Source: Deltaproteobacteria bacterium | GTDB lineage: Bacteria; Myxococcota_A; UBA796; SXON01 | DNA length: 34,609 nucleotides | NCBI GenBank assembly: GCA_947490345.1 | Contig: CANLGL010000060.1 | Coordinates: 1 to 34,609, forward strand | Reading direction: 5' to 3' | Shown: one piece after another, positions 15,487-24,333 of the stretch | How positions within the stretch are numbered: the first letter of the stretch is position 1 | How the letters are laid out: each line of letters opens with the position of its first letter | Translations under genes and position numbers: made by a program | Notes under the pieces: model-generated | What the model saw: the letters and a program-made list of their open reading frames with translations, nothing else | What the model was told of the DNA's origin: nothing | The model's database searches: none

Positions 15487-17223
15487 ATGGTACGCTGCGT
15501 CGGAATGGTGATGCTCTCCGTGATGGCGTGCGCGTGGGTCTCGGACGCCGAGATGGACAGCCTGTTCCCCGGCTCGGACAGCGCCGTAGCCGGCGACCCG
15601 GACGACAGCGGGTGCACCCAGTCGGCCTGGTACGCAGACGGCGACAGGGACGGCTTCGGAGCGGCAGCGGTCACCCAGACGGCCTGCACCGCGCCCGACG
15701 GCTACGTCAGCGACGCCTCCGACTGCGACGACGACAACGGGGGAGTGAACCCCGCTGCGGCCGAAGCGTGCAACGGGGAGGACGATGACTGCAGCGGCCT
15801 CGCTGACGACGGTCTGGAGCTGCAGTCGTGGTACGCCGATACCGACAGCGACGGCTTCGGGGACCCCAACGCCAGCCAGTCCAACTGCGCGGCGCCCGAC
15901 GGATACCTCGCCGACGCGAGCGACTGCGACGACGATAACGACGAGATCCCGGCGGCGGCCGAGGTCTGTGGCGACGAGCTGGACAACGACTGCAACGGCG
16001 ACGTGGAAGAGGGCTGCCCCAACCTCCCGGACCTGGTGATTCTCGGTGAGGGCGCCGGCGATCTCGCGGGCGCCACCATCGCGGCGGGCGCTGATCTCGA
16101 CCGCGACGGGTTTGACGACCTCGTCGTCGGTGCTCCCGGCGCGAGCGGCGAGTCCGCCGACGGGGGTGCTGCGTACGTGTTCTACGGGCCGATCGCGGGG
16201 CGCGCGGCGCTCTCGGACGCCGATGCGCGGATCATCGGGTTGAACAGTGGCAGCTTCTCATCGGTGGCGTTCATCCAGGACGGCAACGGGGACGGGGCTG
16301 AAGAACTCGCGCTCGCGACGCCAAACTACGGCATCGCCTTCGCCATCCACTCGTCCCGCACCCGCCTTTCCGGAGAGTTCACCGTCAGCTCCGCCGCACA
16401 GGCCACGCTCTCGCCGCGCGGGTACACCTACGGCGGCACGATGACCGTGAGCACGGCCGGCGACTACGACGGCGACGGCTTCGGCGACCTCGCCGTGATC
16501 TACGACGATATCTTCTGGATCGGTCCGATCAACACCGCCGAGACACCCGAGGCCACCAGCCGAATCAGCGGATGGGTCAATGGGCCGCACGCGCTTGCCG
16601 GCGGCGGCGACCTCGATGGCGACGGTCAGGACGACGTGGTCGTGACCGGAGAGGGGTCGAGCGGCGGCGCCGCCTGGGTGCTCCAGGGTGGCTGGTCTGG
16701 ATCGGGCGGTGAGATCTACGCGCCGGTGTGCACCCTGAGGAACGACGAAGGAACTGGGCTGATGTCGGCGACCATGGGCGACGTGGACGGGGACGGACAG
16801 ACCGATGTGATGCTCGGCGCGCCGGAAGCGGGTGTCAACGGTGTCGTGTACGTCGCGTTCGGGCCGCTCGATCCCGTCGTCTCGCTCTCCGGAAGCTTCT
16901 ACCGAGGCACCCCCTTTGCCGGTGAGGACTTCGAGGACGAGATGGGGAGCAGCACCGCCTTCGCCGGCGGTACGCTGCTCTTCGGCGCCGAACTGGCCGA
17001 CAGTGGCGGCGTGGACTACGGCGCAATCTACCTGCTGCCATACGCCGACACCGCGACCGATCTGACCGAGGCGCAGCGGTACTACGGCCCCGCGGCCGGC
17101 TCCGGCTTCGGCTCCGTCGCGGCGCAGGGAGACGTCAACGGCGACGATGTCATCGACCTGCTGGCCGGGCTGCCGAACGATCCCGCGGGCAACGGTGCCG
17201 TGTACGTGTACTACGGGCGGTGA
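15487..17223 (+). CDS. MopE-motif / FG-GAP repeat surface lipoprotein
   Basis: 578 residues. The start could be ATG 15487, 15505 or 15511; all lead into LSVMAC, with Cys15 (from the first start) the probable lipidation site. Residues about 45-175 hold three Asp/Cys metal-binding-motif repeats (DCDDDNGGVNPAAAEACNG and two relatives). Residues about 180-578 form a run of FG-GAP/integrin-alpha-like repeats with calcium-loop sequences such as DLDRDGFDDLVVGAP, DYDGDGFGDLAV and DVDGDGQTDVMLGAP. These should fold into a seven-bladed beta-propeller on the cell surface. Such proteins are numerous in myxobacteria and their ligands are mostly unknown. The stop overlaps the start of the next gene (GTGA). 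Confidence 0.85.
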   Translation: MVRCVGMVMLSVMACAWVSDAEMDSLFPGSDSAVAGDPDDSGCTQSAWYADGDRDGFGAAAVTQTACTAPDGYVSDASDCDDDNGGVNPAAAEACNGEDDDCSGLADDGLELQSWYADTDSDGFGDPNASQSNCAAPDGYLADASDCDDDNDEIPAAAEVCGDELDNDCNGDVEEGCPNLPDLVILGEGAGDLAGATIAAGADLDRDGFDDLVVGAPGASGESADGGAAYVFYGPIAGRAALSDADARIIGLNSGSFSSVAFIQDGNGDGAEELALATPNYGIAFAIHSSRTRLSGEFTVSSAAQATLSPRGYTYGGTMTVSTAGDYDGDGFGDLAVIYDDIFWIGPINTAETPEATSRISGWVNGPHALAGGGDLDGDGQDDVVVTGEGSSGGAAWVLQGGWSGSGGEIYAPVCTLRNDEGTGLMSATMGDVDGDGQTDVMLGAPEAGVNGVVYVAFGPLDPVVSLSGSFYRGTPFAGEDFEDEMGSSTAFAGGTLLFGAELADSGGVDYGAIYLLPYADTATDLTEAQRYYGPAAGSGFGSVAAQGDVNGDDVIDLLAGLPNDPAGNGAVYVYYGR

Positions 17224-18071
17224 CCCACCCCGTGCTACGATACCGCGTCGTGCCCGTGTTCCTGGCCCTCTTCGCTGTCTTGGGCTTGCCGTCCACGGCC
17301 AATGCTGCTTGTGACTTGCCGGTTGGCGCGGAGGAGCTGCACGGCGCGCTCGCCGCCGGCGAGGCGGCCTATGGCAACGACGTCGACGCGTTTGTGGCGG
17401 CCGAGCGGCGCGTTTCGGCGGCCGTGCCGTGCCTGCTTCAGCCGCTCACACCAGCCGACGCGGCGCGCGTCCACCGCATCGTCGCCCTGCGCGCGTACGT
17501 GGAGCGCGATCCCCCGCGGACCGTCGCTGCCTTCGCCGCAGCGCGTGTCGCAGAGCCGACGTACACCCTGCCGCTCACGCTGGTGCCCGAGGGCAACCCA
17601 GCCCGCGCGGACTACGTCGCCGTCGACGTGAGCGCGCCGAAGACCCTCGCCGTGCCGCCGCCGACATCGGGCGGCTTGCTCTTCGACGGCTCCCCGGGCC
17701 TCGCCCGACCCCAGGCGTGGCCCACGATCGTGCAGGTGATCACGCCCGACCAGAGCGTCGCCGCCTCAGCGTACGTGTGGCCTGGCGACCCGTTGCCGCT
17801 CTACGCGACCGCAGCGACGCCGAAACCGACAAAGAACGCCGCCGGGCGGACTTTGGCCTTCGTCGGCGCAGGCAGCGCGCTCGCCGCGGGCGGCGTCTAC
17901 CTCGCCGCGTTCGTCGTCGCGACGGATCTTCGCTCTAACGCAGGCGAGATGTCGCGGGAGGAAGGTGAGGTCCTCCAAGACCAGGCCAACGGCCTCGTCC
18001 TGACCTCCGCCGGGCTCGGCGTGGTCGCCCTCGGAAGCGGCATCGCAGCGGCGATCTCGCTCCCCTGGTGA
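17220..18071 (+). CDS. Exported protein encoded with Ser/Thr kinases, unknown function
   Basis: 283 residues from a GTG that overlaps the previous stop by four bases. A signal peptide is clear (VPVFLALFAVLGLPSTANAA). The mature domain, about residues 30-205, has Cys31 and Cys72, then helices (ELHGALAAGEAAYGNDVDAFVAAERR) and later Pro-rich strands. Two hydrophobic helices, about 213-235 and 258-280, close the protein. It starts a tight run with two kinases: the stop is followed after three bases by the first kinase ATG. A similar exported partner lies beside the third kinase at 29305. It may be a signal input or output for the kinase, but no domain is recognised. Confidence 0.65.
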   Translation: MTHPVLRYRVVPVFLALFAVLGLPSTANAACDLPVGAEELHGALAAGEAAYGNDVDAFVAAERRVSAAVPCLLQPLTPADAARVHRIVALRAYVERDPPRTVAAFAAARVAEPTYTLPLTLVPEGNPARADYVAVDVSAPKTLAVPPPTSGGLLFDGSPGLARPQAWPTIVQVITPDQSVAASAYVWPGDPLPLYATAATPKPTKNAAGRTLAFVGAGSALAAGGVYLAAFVVATDLRSNAGEMSREEGEVLQDQANGLVLTSAGLGVVALGSGIAAAISLPW

Positions 18072-18074
18072 TTG

Positions 18075-19703
18075 ATGGACCTGGCGCCGGGTCATATTCT
18101 CGACCGCTTCACCGTCGAAACCGTGCTCGGCAAGGGCGGCATGGCCACGGTCTACCGGCTGCGCCACAACGCACTCGACAGCCTGTGCGCGCTGAAGGTC
18201 CTCCAGGCGGAAGGATCGGCCCACCGTGAGCGGCTGATGCAGGAGGGGCGCGCCCAGGCAAAGCTGCGCCACCCCAACATCGTCGCGGTGACCGATGTCA
18301 TCGATGTGGGTGGCGCCCCCGGCCTGTTGATGGAGTACGTCGACGGGTCGCCGCTCGACCGCTGGCTCCAACGGGGCCGCCCGTCCCTGGCCGAAGCCGA
18401 GCACATCTTCGCCGGGATCCTCGCCGGTGTCGCCCGCGCCCACCGGGACGGCTTCGTCCACCGCGATCTCAAGCCGGCGAACGTCCTGCTCGATCATGTC
18501 GACGGTCGCCTCGTCCCGAAGGTGGCCGACTTCGGACTGGTGCGCGCCATGGACGACGGGGACGCCGACCGCGCCTACCGCACCCGCGCGGGCATGGCGA
18601 TGGGGACCCCCTCCTACATGGCCCCCGAGCAGATCCGCGACGCGAGCACGGTCGATCACCGCGCCGACGTGTTCTCGCTCGGCTGCATCCTCTACGAGCT
18701 GGTCACCGGGCACCGGGCCTTCGACGGCGCGGACATGATGGAGACCTTCACCGCGATCACCACCGGCCGGTACACCCCGCCGCGTGCGCACGTGGCCGAT
18801 CTTCCGGAGCGGCTGGTCCGCGCCATCGAAGGCTGCCTTGAGCCCGATCGGGAGCGGCGCCTGCAGGACTGCGCGGCCCTGAGCCGCGTGATTGACGCCG
18901 GCCAGGCCCCGACCGTCGGCGCCGTGGCGCCGCGGGCTGCCTCGACGCCACTCGTGTCGCGACCGACCTTCGCCCCCTCGCAGGCGACGTTCGACCCGTC
19001 GCCGAACAGCATCGCGCCGCCACCGACGTCGTTCGACCCGTCGCCGCCGGGCCCCGCACCGTCGCAGCCCACCATCGACCCGGCACCGGCACTGGCGCCC
19101 AGTTCCTCTCGGGTTGGACCCCGACCCGTGCTCATGGGGTTGGTCGCGACGATCTCGATCGCGGCCGTCGCCTTTCTGGTGCAACGGTCGCCGCCAGAGC
19201 CAGCGCCCGTCGCGGCCCCTGCGCCCGCCGCACCGGCAGCTGAGGTGGCCGACCCGCCCCAGAGCGGGGTGGACGCCGCGATGCCACCGACGGTGCCGCC
19301 GCCGGTGCCGCCCAAAACCGCCGCGGCACCGACGGCGCGGGGGAACTCCGGCGAAGACCTCGGCCGACGGGTCCTCAGCGTCCCCCGGCCCGCGGCGGCG
19401 GCCATCACGGTCGTCGCCGAGGCCGCTGAGCCGGCAACAAGCCCGCCGTCCGCCGCGATCGGCGCCGCGGTCCCGCCCCCGTCGACCGGGTCGTTCCGCG
19501 TCACCGGGGACGCCCACTCGGTGTACGTGAAGTCTGCGTCCGGATCGTTTCGCGCGGGTGAGCCCGTCCCGCCCGGCGAATATGCAGTGTTCGCGCTTTT
19601 CGAGGGGGCGACCTTCGCCGGCGCGGGTACGGTCGTCATCGTCGCAGGCGCCGAGGTCACGCTGCGCTGCACGACGGCCTTCACCACCTGCACGGCGCGC
19701 TAG
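18075..19703 (+). CDS. Transmembrane Ser/Thr protein kinase with PEGA-like C-terminus
   Basis: 542 residues from ATG 18075. The kinase domain occupies about residues 9-275: Gly-rich loop LGKGGMATVY (18-27), catalytic Lys41, HRDLKPAN (129-136), DFG (152-154), and GTPSYMAPEQ. All key residues are present, so it should be active. A Pro/Ser-rich linker follows (TFAPSQATFDPSP-type repeats, about 295-350), then one transmembrane helix (about 352-370), a second Pro/Ala-rich spacer and a beta-rich PEGA-like tail (about 472-542) outside the membrane. This is the usual myxobacterial Hanks-type kinase plan. It sits between an exported protein and a soluble kinase (2-base gap), probably one operon. Confidence 0.92.
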   Translation: MDLAPGHILDRFTVETVLGKGGMATVYRLRHNALDSLCALKVLQAEGSAHRERLMQEGRAQAKLRHPNIVAVTDVIDVGGAPGLLMEYVDGSPLDRWLQRGRPSLAEAEHIFAGILAGVARAHRDGFVHRDLKPANVLLDHVDGRLVPKVADFGLVRAMDDGDADRAYRTRAGMAMGTPSYMAPEQIRDASTVDHRADVFSLGCILYELVTGHRAFDGADMMETFTAITTGRYTPPRAHVADLPERLVRAIEGCLEPDRERRLQDCAALSRVIDAGQAPTVGAVAPRAASTPLVSRPTFAPSQATFDPSPNSIAPPPTSFDPSPPGPAPSQPTIDPAPALAPSSSRVGPRPVLMGLVATISIAAVAFLVQRSPPEPAPVAAPAPAAPAAEVADPPQSGVDAAMPPTVPPPVPPKTAAAPTARGNSGEDLGRRVLSVPRPAAAAITVVAEAAEPATSPPSAAIGAAVPPPSTGSFRVTGDAHSVYVKSASGSFRAGEPVPPGEYAVFALFEGATFAGAGTVVIVAGAEVTLRCTTAFTTCTAR

Positions 19704-19705
19704 CC

Positions 19706-20614
19706 ATGCCGGGCTTCCAGCCAGGCTCCGAGCACGGCGGTTTCCTCGTCGAAAGTATTCTCGGCGAAGGGGGCACCGCCGCCGTCTACCGGGTCCGCCA
19801 GCGCTCGACGGGGCAGAGCTACGCGATGAAAGTGCTCCACACCGCTGACCGCGGCCACGAGACGCGGCTGGTGCGCGAGGCAGGAGTGCTCGCCCAACTC
19901 CGGCACCCGAACATCGTACGCACCTACGGATTCCTGATGATCGAGGAGCGCCCCGCGCTCTTGATGGACGTGGTCGAGGGCCCGACGCTCGCCGACGTGC
20001 TGGCCTCCGATCGACCGAGCACCAACGCCGGGCTCGCGCTCTTTCGGAGCGTGCTGCGCGGCGTGGCCCACGCCCACGAGGCAGGCTTCGTCCACCGGGA
20101 TCTGAAGCCCGCGAACGTGCTGCTCACCGCGCGTGCGGAGGGCTGGCACCCCCGGGTCACGGACTTCGGAATCGTCCGCATCCTGAGTCCGGAGGGCTTC
20201 TCGGCCCACCAGACCCGGACCGGCATGGCCATGGGGACCCTCGGCTACATGGCCCCGGAGCAGATCGCCGACGCGCGCCGGGCTGATCACCGGGCGGACA
20301 TCTTTTCGCTTGGGGTGATCCTCTACGAGCTGACGTGCGGGCGACGCCCGTTCACCAGCGCGGGCCTCGTTGAGCTGGTCGCGGAAATCCGCGTCGGAGT
20401 CCAGCTCGATCCGGCCGGACTCGCACCCGACCTGCCGGCCTGGCTGCGCCACGCCTTCATGAGTTGCCTCGCCTTCGATCCGGCGCAGCGGCCAGCGACC
20501 TGCGGCGAGCTCGCGGCGATGGTGGGGCTCGACGCGGACTTTGACGGCACGCCGCCGCCGGCGCCGACCGAAGGCCAACGGGCAGCCGACACCTACGTTC
20601 CGGACGAGTCCTGA
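19706..20614 (+). CDS. Soluble Ser/Thr protein kinase
   Basis: 302 residues, little more than a kinase domain (about 10-272). The motifs are LGEGGTAAVY (Gly-rich loop, about 19-28), catalytic Lys near residue 43 (AMKVL), HRDLKPAN (130-137), DFG (153-155) and GTLGYMAPEQ; all catalytic residues are intact. There is no transmembrane segment. The last 30 residues are polar and Pro-rich. It follows the membrane kinase after two bases and is clearly its paralogue, so the two may act in series or cross-phosphorylate. The gene converges on the cNMP-FHA-ABCG gene with a 16-base gap. Confidence 0.92.
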   Translation: MPGFQPGSEHGGFLVESILGEGGTAAVYRVRQRSTGQSYAMKVLHTADRGHETRLVREAGVLAQLRHPNIVRTYGFLMIEERPALLMDVVEGPTLADVLASDRPSTNAGLALFRSVLRGVAHAHEAGFVHRDLKPANVLLTARAEGWHPRVTDFGIVRILSPEGFSAHQTRTGMAMGTLGYMAPEQIADARRADHRADIFSLGVILYELTCGRRPFTSAGLVELVAEIRVGVQLDPAGLAPDLPAWLRHAFMSCLAFDPAQRPATCGELAAMVGLDADFDGTPPPAPTEGQRAADTYVPDES

Positions 20615-20630
20615 TCGGCAAGCCGACCTC

Positions 20631-23075
20631 TCAGCCCCGATCCCGCCCCACGCTCCGCACGGCAGCCAGCAGCGGGGCCAACGTGAAACCCAACATCGCC
20701 GCCACCAACCACGGAGCCGACAGGCCCAGGGAGCCCTCGCCCTCCGGTCGCAGCCCGAGCAGGAAGAGCTCCCCGGAGACCAAGCGGCTGTGCCACTCGC
20801 CGAGCTTCAGGTAGGCCAGCTCTGGACCCTGCACCAGCGACAGATGGAAGGCGTAACGAAGGGGCGTCAGCGCCGCGAGGGCGCGCGCCACCGGACCAAG
20901 CTCGCCCAGCGGAGTCAGCACCCCCGAGAGCGCCATCTGCGGGACCATCATGAGCACGATCGCACCGACGGCAGCGTCGCTGCGGCGGAAGCGACTCGAC
21001 ACCCACAACCCAACCGCCGCACCGCACCAGCCCGTCAGCACGTTGGCCGCGACCAGCCCGGGGAGCGAGAAGCCCGCGGCTCCCAGCCCCGTCAACCCCA
21101 CCGCCAGCGCACACGCCGCACACTGAAGGCCAACCAAGAGCGCCAGGACGCCGGCCTTGGCCGCGACCCAGGCCAGCGCCGACACCCCCACCCGGCGCTC
21201 CCGGCGCCAGATGCTGCGATCCACGATGAGCTCGCGCACCGCAGCGGACATGCCGAACCAGAGCGAGGACAGGGTCAACAAGAAGACGAGGCCCGACGTC
21301 GCCCGGGGGAATACCAATAGAATAATCGTCGCGACCAGAAGTGGCTGAAGCGCCAACACCGCCAGCGCCGGGCGATCCCGCAGCCGGGCGAGCACGCCGC
21401 GGTGAAGTAGGGTGGCTACCGTCGCGACGAGCGGCAACGGCCGGGTCACCGGGCCGACGGGGGCCGCGGGCAGCAGCCGCCCCCGCAGCGTCCAACGGGC
21501 CGCTGCCGCCGAACGCTTGAGCCGAGCCGACCACCCTTCGGGCGTCTCGTCCTGGAGGCAGTTGAAGATCTCGGCGGGCGCGAGCACCCCGAAGTGGCGC
21601 AGCGCGCGCGGGATGCTCCCCGACCAGGCGAGGTGGCCACCGGGCGCGAGCACCACGAGGTGGTCGATCTGGGCGAGCACCGGCTCGCTGAGGTCGTGGG
21701 TGACCAGGACGACGATGCGGCCGGCGTCGGCAAGCTGTCGCGCCAAGCGCACGACATCGTCGGCCGAGCGGGGGTCCAGGCCGCTGGTGGGCTCGTCGAG
21801 CAACAACACCGCCGAATCGTCGCTGAGCAGCTCGGGCGCGAGGTTCACCCGCTTGCGCTGCCCGCCGCTGAGACCCCGGAGCTCGGGGTCGCCGATGCGG
21901 TGGGAGCGGATGCCGTCCAGGCCAAGGGAGCGAAGCACACGGTTGACCGCAGCCTCCCTTTCCTCCGGCGTCCGATTCGGCAAACGCAGGCGGGCCGCGA
22001 AGCGCAGGCTCTCCTCGACCGTCAGCTCGGGCAGGACGACGTCGTCCTGCGGCACCACACCGACAAGCCCCGGCGTGGATGCGAGCCGCTCCGCCAAGGG
22101 CTGGCCGTCCAAGAGCACCGAGCCCTCGTCGGCCGGCTGAGAGCCGGAGAGCGCGGCCAGGAGCGTGGACTTCCCCGACCCCGACGGCCCCACCACGGCA
22201 ACGACTTCTCCCGCGACCAAGGTGAGCGTGACGCCGGAAAGGACCACCTGACCGCGGATCCGGCGCGTCAGTCCTTCGGCGTGGAGCACCCGCTCGTGGG
22301 GGCGCAGCGTGCGCTCCAGGTAGTCGGCGTAGATGCGCAGCGTGGTCCGCCCCACCGCGATCTCGGCGCCGTCGGTCAGCGCCGCGGACGCGACGGGAGA
22401 CCCATCGACCACCACCGCCCGTGCCGAGCATGAGACGACGCGCCAACCGTCCTCCGCGCGAACCAGCCGCGCGTGCACGCCCGCCACGCGGGCATCGTCC
22501 AAGACCACATCGCAGTTTGGGTCACGACCGATGGAGATGCGGTCGCCGTGCAAGGGGACCCGCCCAAGTGGGGTCGCCTGGGTGAGTCCGGGCAGCGAGA
22601 AATAGGATGGTGGTTCCTCCGTGTTCGGCTCCAAGCGCGCCCCGAAGCCGCCGATGACCGCCGCGGTCGTCATCGAGCGAACGCGCGCGGCAAGTGCCGT
22701 CCCCAACGCTTGATGAACGGCGGCGCCGAGAGCCGGATCCGCCGCGAGCGCTGCCCGGAGCGGTCCCGCCGGCAACCGGACGCACACGGTGGCCGCCTTG
22801 GCCCGGACCTCCGCCGACGCGAGCTCGCCGTCCAAAAAGGAGACCTCCCCCAAAATCTCGCCCGGTCCCCGCGTGGAGAGCAGCGTCGGCGGCGACGTCC
22901 GCGGGTCGACTGCCGCCAGCGCGCCGCTCAGGACCACAAAAATCGCGTCGGGAGCCGCCCCCCGCAAGAAAACCGTCTCCCCATCCCCGTAGCGGACCAC
23001 GCTCCCGATCCCGCGGAGCCGCGCCCACATCTCGGGCGACAAGAGATCGGCGAATGCGGCCGGCGCGAGCGACAT
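20631..23075 (-). CDS. cNMP-like + FHA-like + ABCG-type ABC transporter fusion
   Basis: 814 residues. Domains in order: cyclic-nucleotide-binding fold (about 10-125), FHA fold (about 175-250, GRDPNCDVVLDD), ABC ATPase (about 263-490: Walker A GPSGSGKST 296-304, signature LSGGQ 402-406, Walker B LLLDEPT 424-430, switch His460), and an ABC-2 membrane domain with about six helices (about 545-812). The half-transporter order ATPase-membrane is that of ABCG proteins; FHA-ABCG proteins such as mycobacterial Rv1747 are regulated by Ser/Thr kinases. Two oddities: the cNMP Arg is replaced (ELASAEVRA has Ala where RxA is expected), and the FHA phosphothreonine Ser and Asn are Ala198 and Asp224. Substrate unknown. 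It ends a leftward operon. Confidence 0.88.
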   Translation of the reverse strand: MSLAPAAFADLLSPEMWARLRGIGSVVRYGDGETVFLRGAAPDAIFVVLSGALAAVDPRTSPPTLLSTRGPGEILGEVSFLDGELASAEVRAKAATVCVRLPAGPLRAALAADPALGAAVHQALGTALAARVRSMTTAAVIGGFGARLEPNTEEPPSYFSLPGLTQATPLGRVPLHGDRISIGRDPNCDVVLDDARVAGVHARLVRAEDGWRVVSCSARAVVVDGSPVASAALTDGAEIAVGRTTLRIYADYLERTLRPHERVLHAEGLTRRIRGQVVLSGVTLTLVAGEVVAVVGPSGSGKSTLLAALSGSQPADEGSVLLDGQPLAERLASTPGLVGVVPQDDVVLPELTVEESLRFAARLRLPNRTPEEREAAVNRVLRSLGLDGIRSHRIGDPELRGLSGGQRKRVNLAPELLSDDSAVLLLDEPTSGLDPRSADDVVRLARQLADAGRIVVLVTHDLSEPVLAQIDHLVVLAPGGHLAWSGSIPRALRHFGVLAPAEIFNCLQDETPEGWSARLKRSAAAARWTLRGRLLPAAPVGPVTRPLPLVATVATLLHRGVLARLRDRPALAVLALQPLLVATIILLVFPRATSGLVFLLTLSSLWFGMSAAVRELIVDRSIWRRERRVGVSALAWVAAKAGVLALLVGLQCAACALAVGLTGLGAAGFSLPGLVAANVLTGWCGAAVGLWVSSRFRRSDAAVGAIVLMMVPQMALSGVLTPLGELGPVARALAALTPLRYAFHLSLVQGPELAYLKLGEWHSRLVSGELFLLGLRPEGEGSLGLSAPWLVAAMLGFTLAPLLAAVRSVGRDRG

Positions 23076-23081
23076 CCGTGC

Positions 23082-23867
23082 TCAGTTAAGCTGCAGGAGC
23101 GCGTCGGTGGCCTCGACAACCGCGGCGGCGTCAGCGATATCGAGCCGCGGCTTTTTTGCGATGGACTCCATGGTCGTCAAGGTGGACTTCACGCTGTCCA
23201 AGAAGACCCCCACCTTGTCCGCGCCGGCGCCGGTGTGGACATAGTCAAGGAAATAGCGAGCGATCTCCGGATGCCGCAGCAGAGCATCCGCCGCGGTGGG
23301 ATCCGCTTTGGCGACGACAGCCTTGGCCACCAGGTTGATCCCGGCCAGCCACGCCCCGGCTTGTAAAAGGGGCCCCGTCTGGTCGCCCGAACCCCACCCC
23401 GTGGCCGGATCGGTCGCGGCGACGGCGGCGTCGAGCTCGACGAGGAAGTCCTCCCGCGACGAGGTGTCATTGCGCAGGTGCACGATGGCCGTGTCCATCG
23501 TCTTCTGCAGGTCCGCGCTCGCGCCGAGCGTCGCCATGCCTTCAGCTACGGCGGTCAGGTTGGCCAAAAGCGCGGGCTTGTCGGCGGTCCGCCCCGACAA
23601 CAGCGAGTGCGCGTACACGACCCCGGTGCGGAACGCGACGCGGTCCTTCTGCTCGGGAGGCGGGGCGGGTGGCAGGGTCGTCGGCACCAGCGCTCCGATC
23701 CCCTCGGTGAGTCCGGCGGCGCGAACCTGGCGGTCCAATTCCAGAGGTGACGGGGCGAGGATCTCGCGAATGACCAGGGGCGGCGGCGGCGGCGTGACCG
23801 CCACGGGCGGCGCGGACTCTCCGGAACAAGCGGCAAGGAGCGCGACGGCAACGGTCCAAAGTCTCAT
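23082..23867 (-). CDS. Lipoprotein of unknown function
   Basis: 261 residues from ATG 23867, preceded by AGGGATGAG. A lipoprotein signal is plain: MRLWTVAVALLAACSG with Cys15. A Pro-rich spacer follows (PPVAVTPPPPP), then a mostly helical domain, about residues 45-261, with several amphipathic segments (LLANLTAVAEGMATLGASADLQKTMDTA, LLQAGAWLAGINLVAKAVV). No enzyme motif is seen. It ends six bases before the transporter start, so the two are probably co-translated and the lipoprotein may serve the transporter as a periplasmic part. That is inference from position only. Confidence 0.7.
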   Translation of the reverse strand: MRLWTVAVALLAACSGESAPPVAVTPPPPPLVIREILAPSPLELDRQVRAAGLTEGIGALVPTTLPPAPPPEQKDRVAFRTGVVYAHSLLSGRTADKPALLANLTAVAEGMATLGASADLQKTMDTAIVHLRNDTSSREDFLVELDAAVAATDPATGWGSGDQTGPLLQAGAWLAGINLVAKAVVAKADPTAADALLRHPEIARYFLDYVHTGAGADKVGVFLDSVKSTLTTMESIAKKPRLDIADAAAVVEATDALLQLN

Positions 23868-23907
23868 GAGCTCATCCCTGGGGCCCCAACAGCGTATCGC
23901 GCCGCCG

Positions 23908-24333
23908 CTATCGCCCCGCCAACGCCGCATGATCGAGCACGGTCACCGCCGCCGCGCTGACAGGGATGCGGAGAGGCAGCAGCCCCGCCGCGCGGGCCGA
24001 AGCCAGCTCACGCGCGCCGGCCTCGGCGGTGATCGTCTCCGGGAGCGCGGCGCCACCGAAGTAGATGAAGGCCTCGGCGCCCAAGGCGCCGGGCACCACG
24101 ACGCGCACCAGGCCCGCATCGACGTCACGGGCCAGCACCTCCACGGGTGCCTCGCCGACGTAGAGGACGGGTCGGGGCGTGTTGGTCATCGTGAGCAAGG
24201 CCGGGTCGACCTCGAGCACCAGGACCGTGCCGCCCCGCACCACGGGGTGCGCAGCCGACCAGTCGGAGCGGTAGGGCTCGACCAGCACAAACGGTGTTGC
24301 GGACACCACGCGAAGGACGAAGAGCAGGATCAT
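23908..24333 (-). CDS. Small exported beta-rich protein
   Basis: 141 residues. The signal peptide is MILLFVLRVVSA. The mature domain begins TPFVLVEPYRSDWSAAHPVVRGG and is mostly short beta strands (TVLVLEVDPALLTM, GLVRVVVPG, EAFIYFGG) with a final hydrophobic helix (LPLRIPVSAAAVTVLDHAAL). The start overlaps the stop of the upstream hydrolase gene by four bases, so the two are translationally coupled. The function is unknown; an accessory role for the hydrolase is possible. Confidence 0.7.
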   Translation of the reverse strand: MILLFVLRVVSATPFVLVEPYRSDWSAAHPVVRGGTVLVLEVDPALLTMTNTPRPVLYVGEAPVEVLARDVDAGLVRVVVPGALGAEAFIYFGGAALPETITAEAGARELASARAAGLLPLRIPVSAAAVTVLDHAALAGR

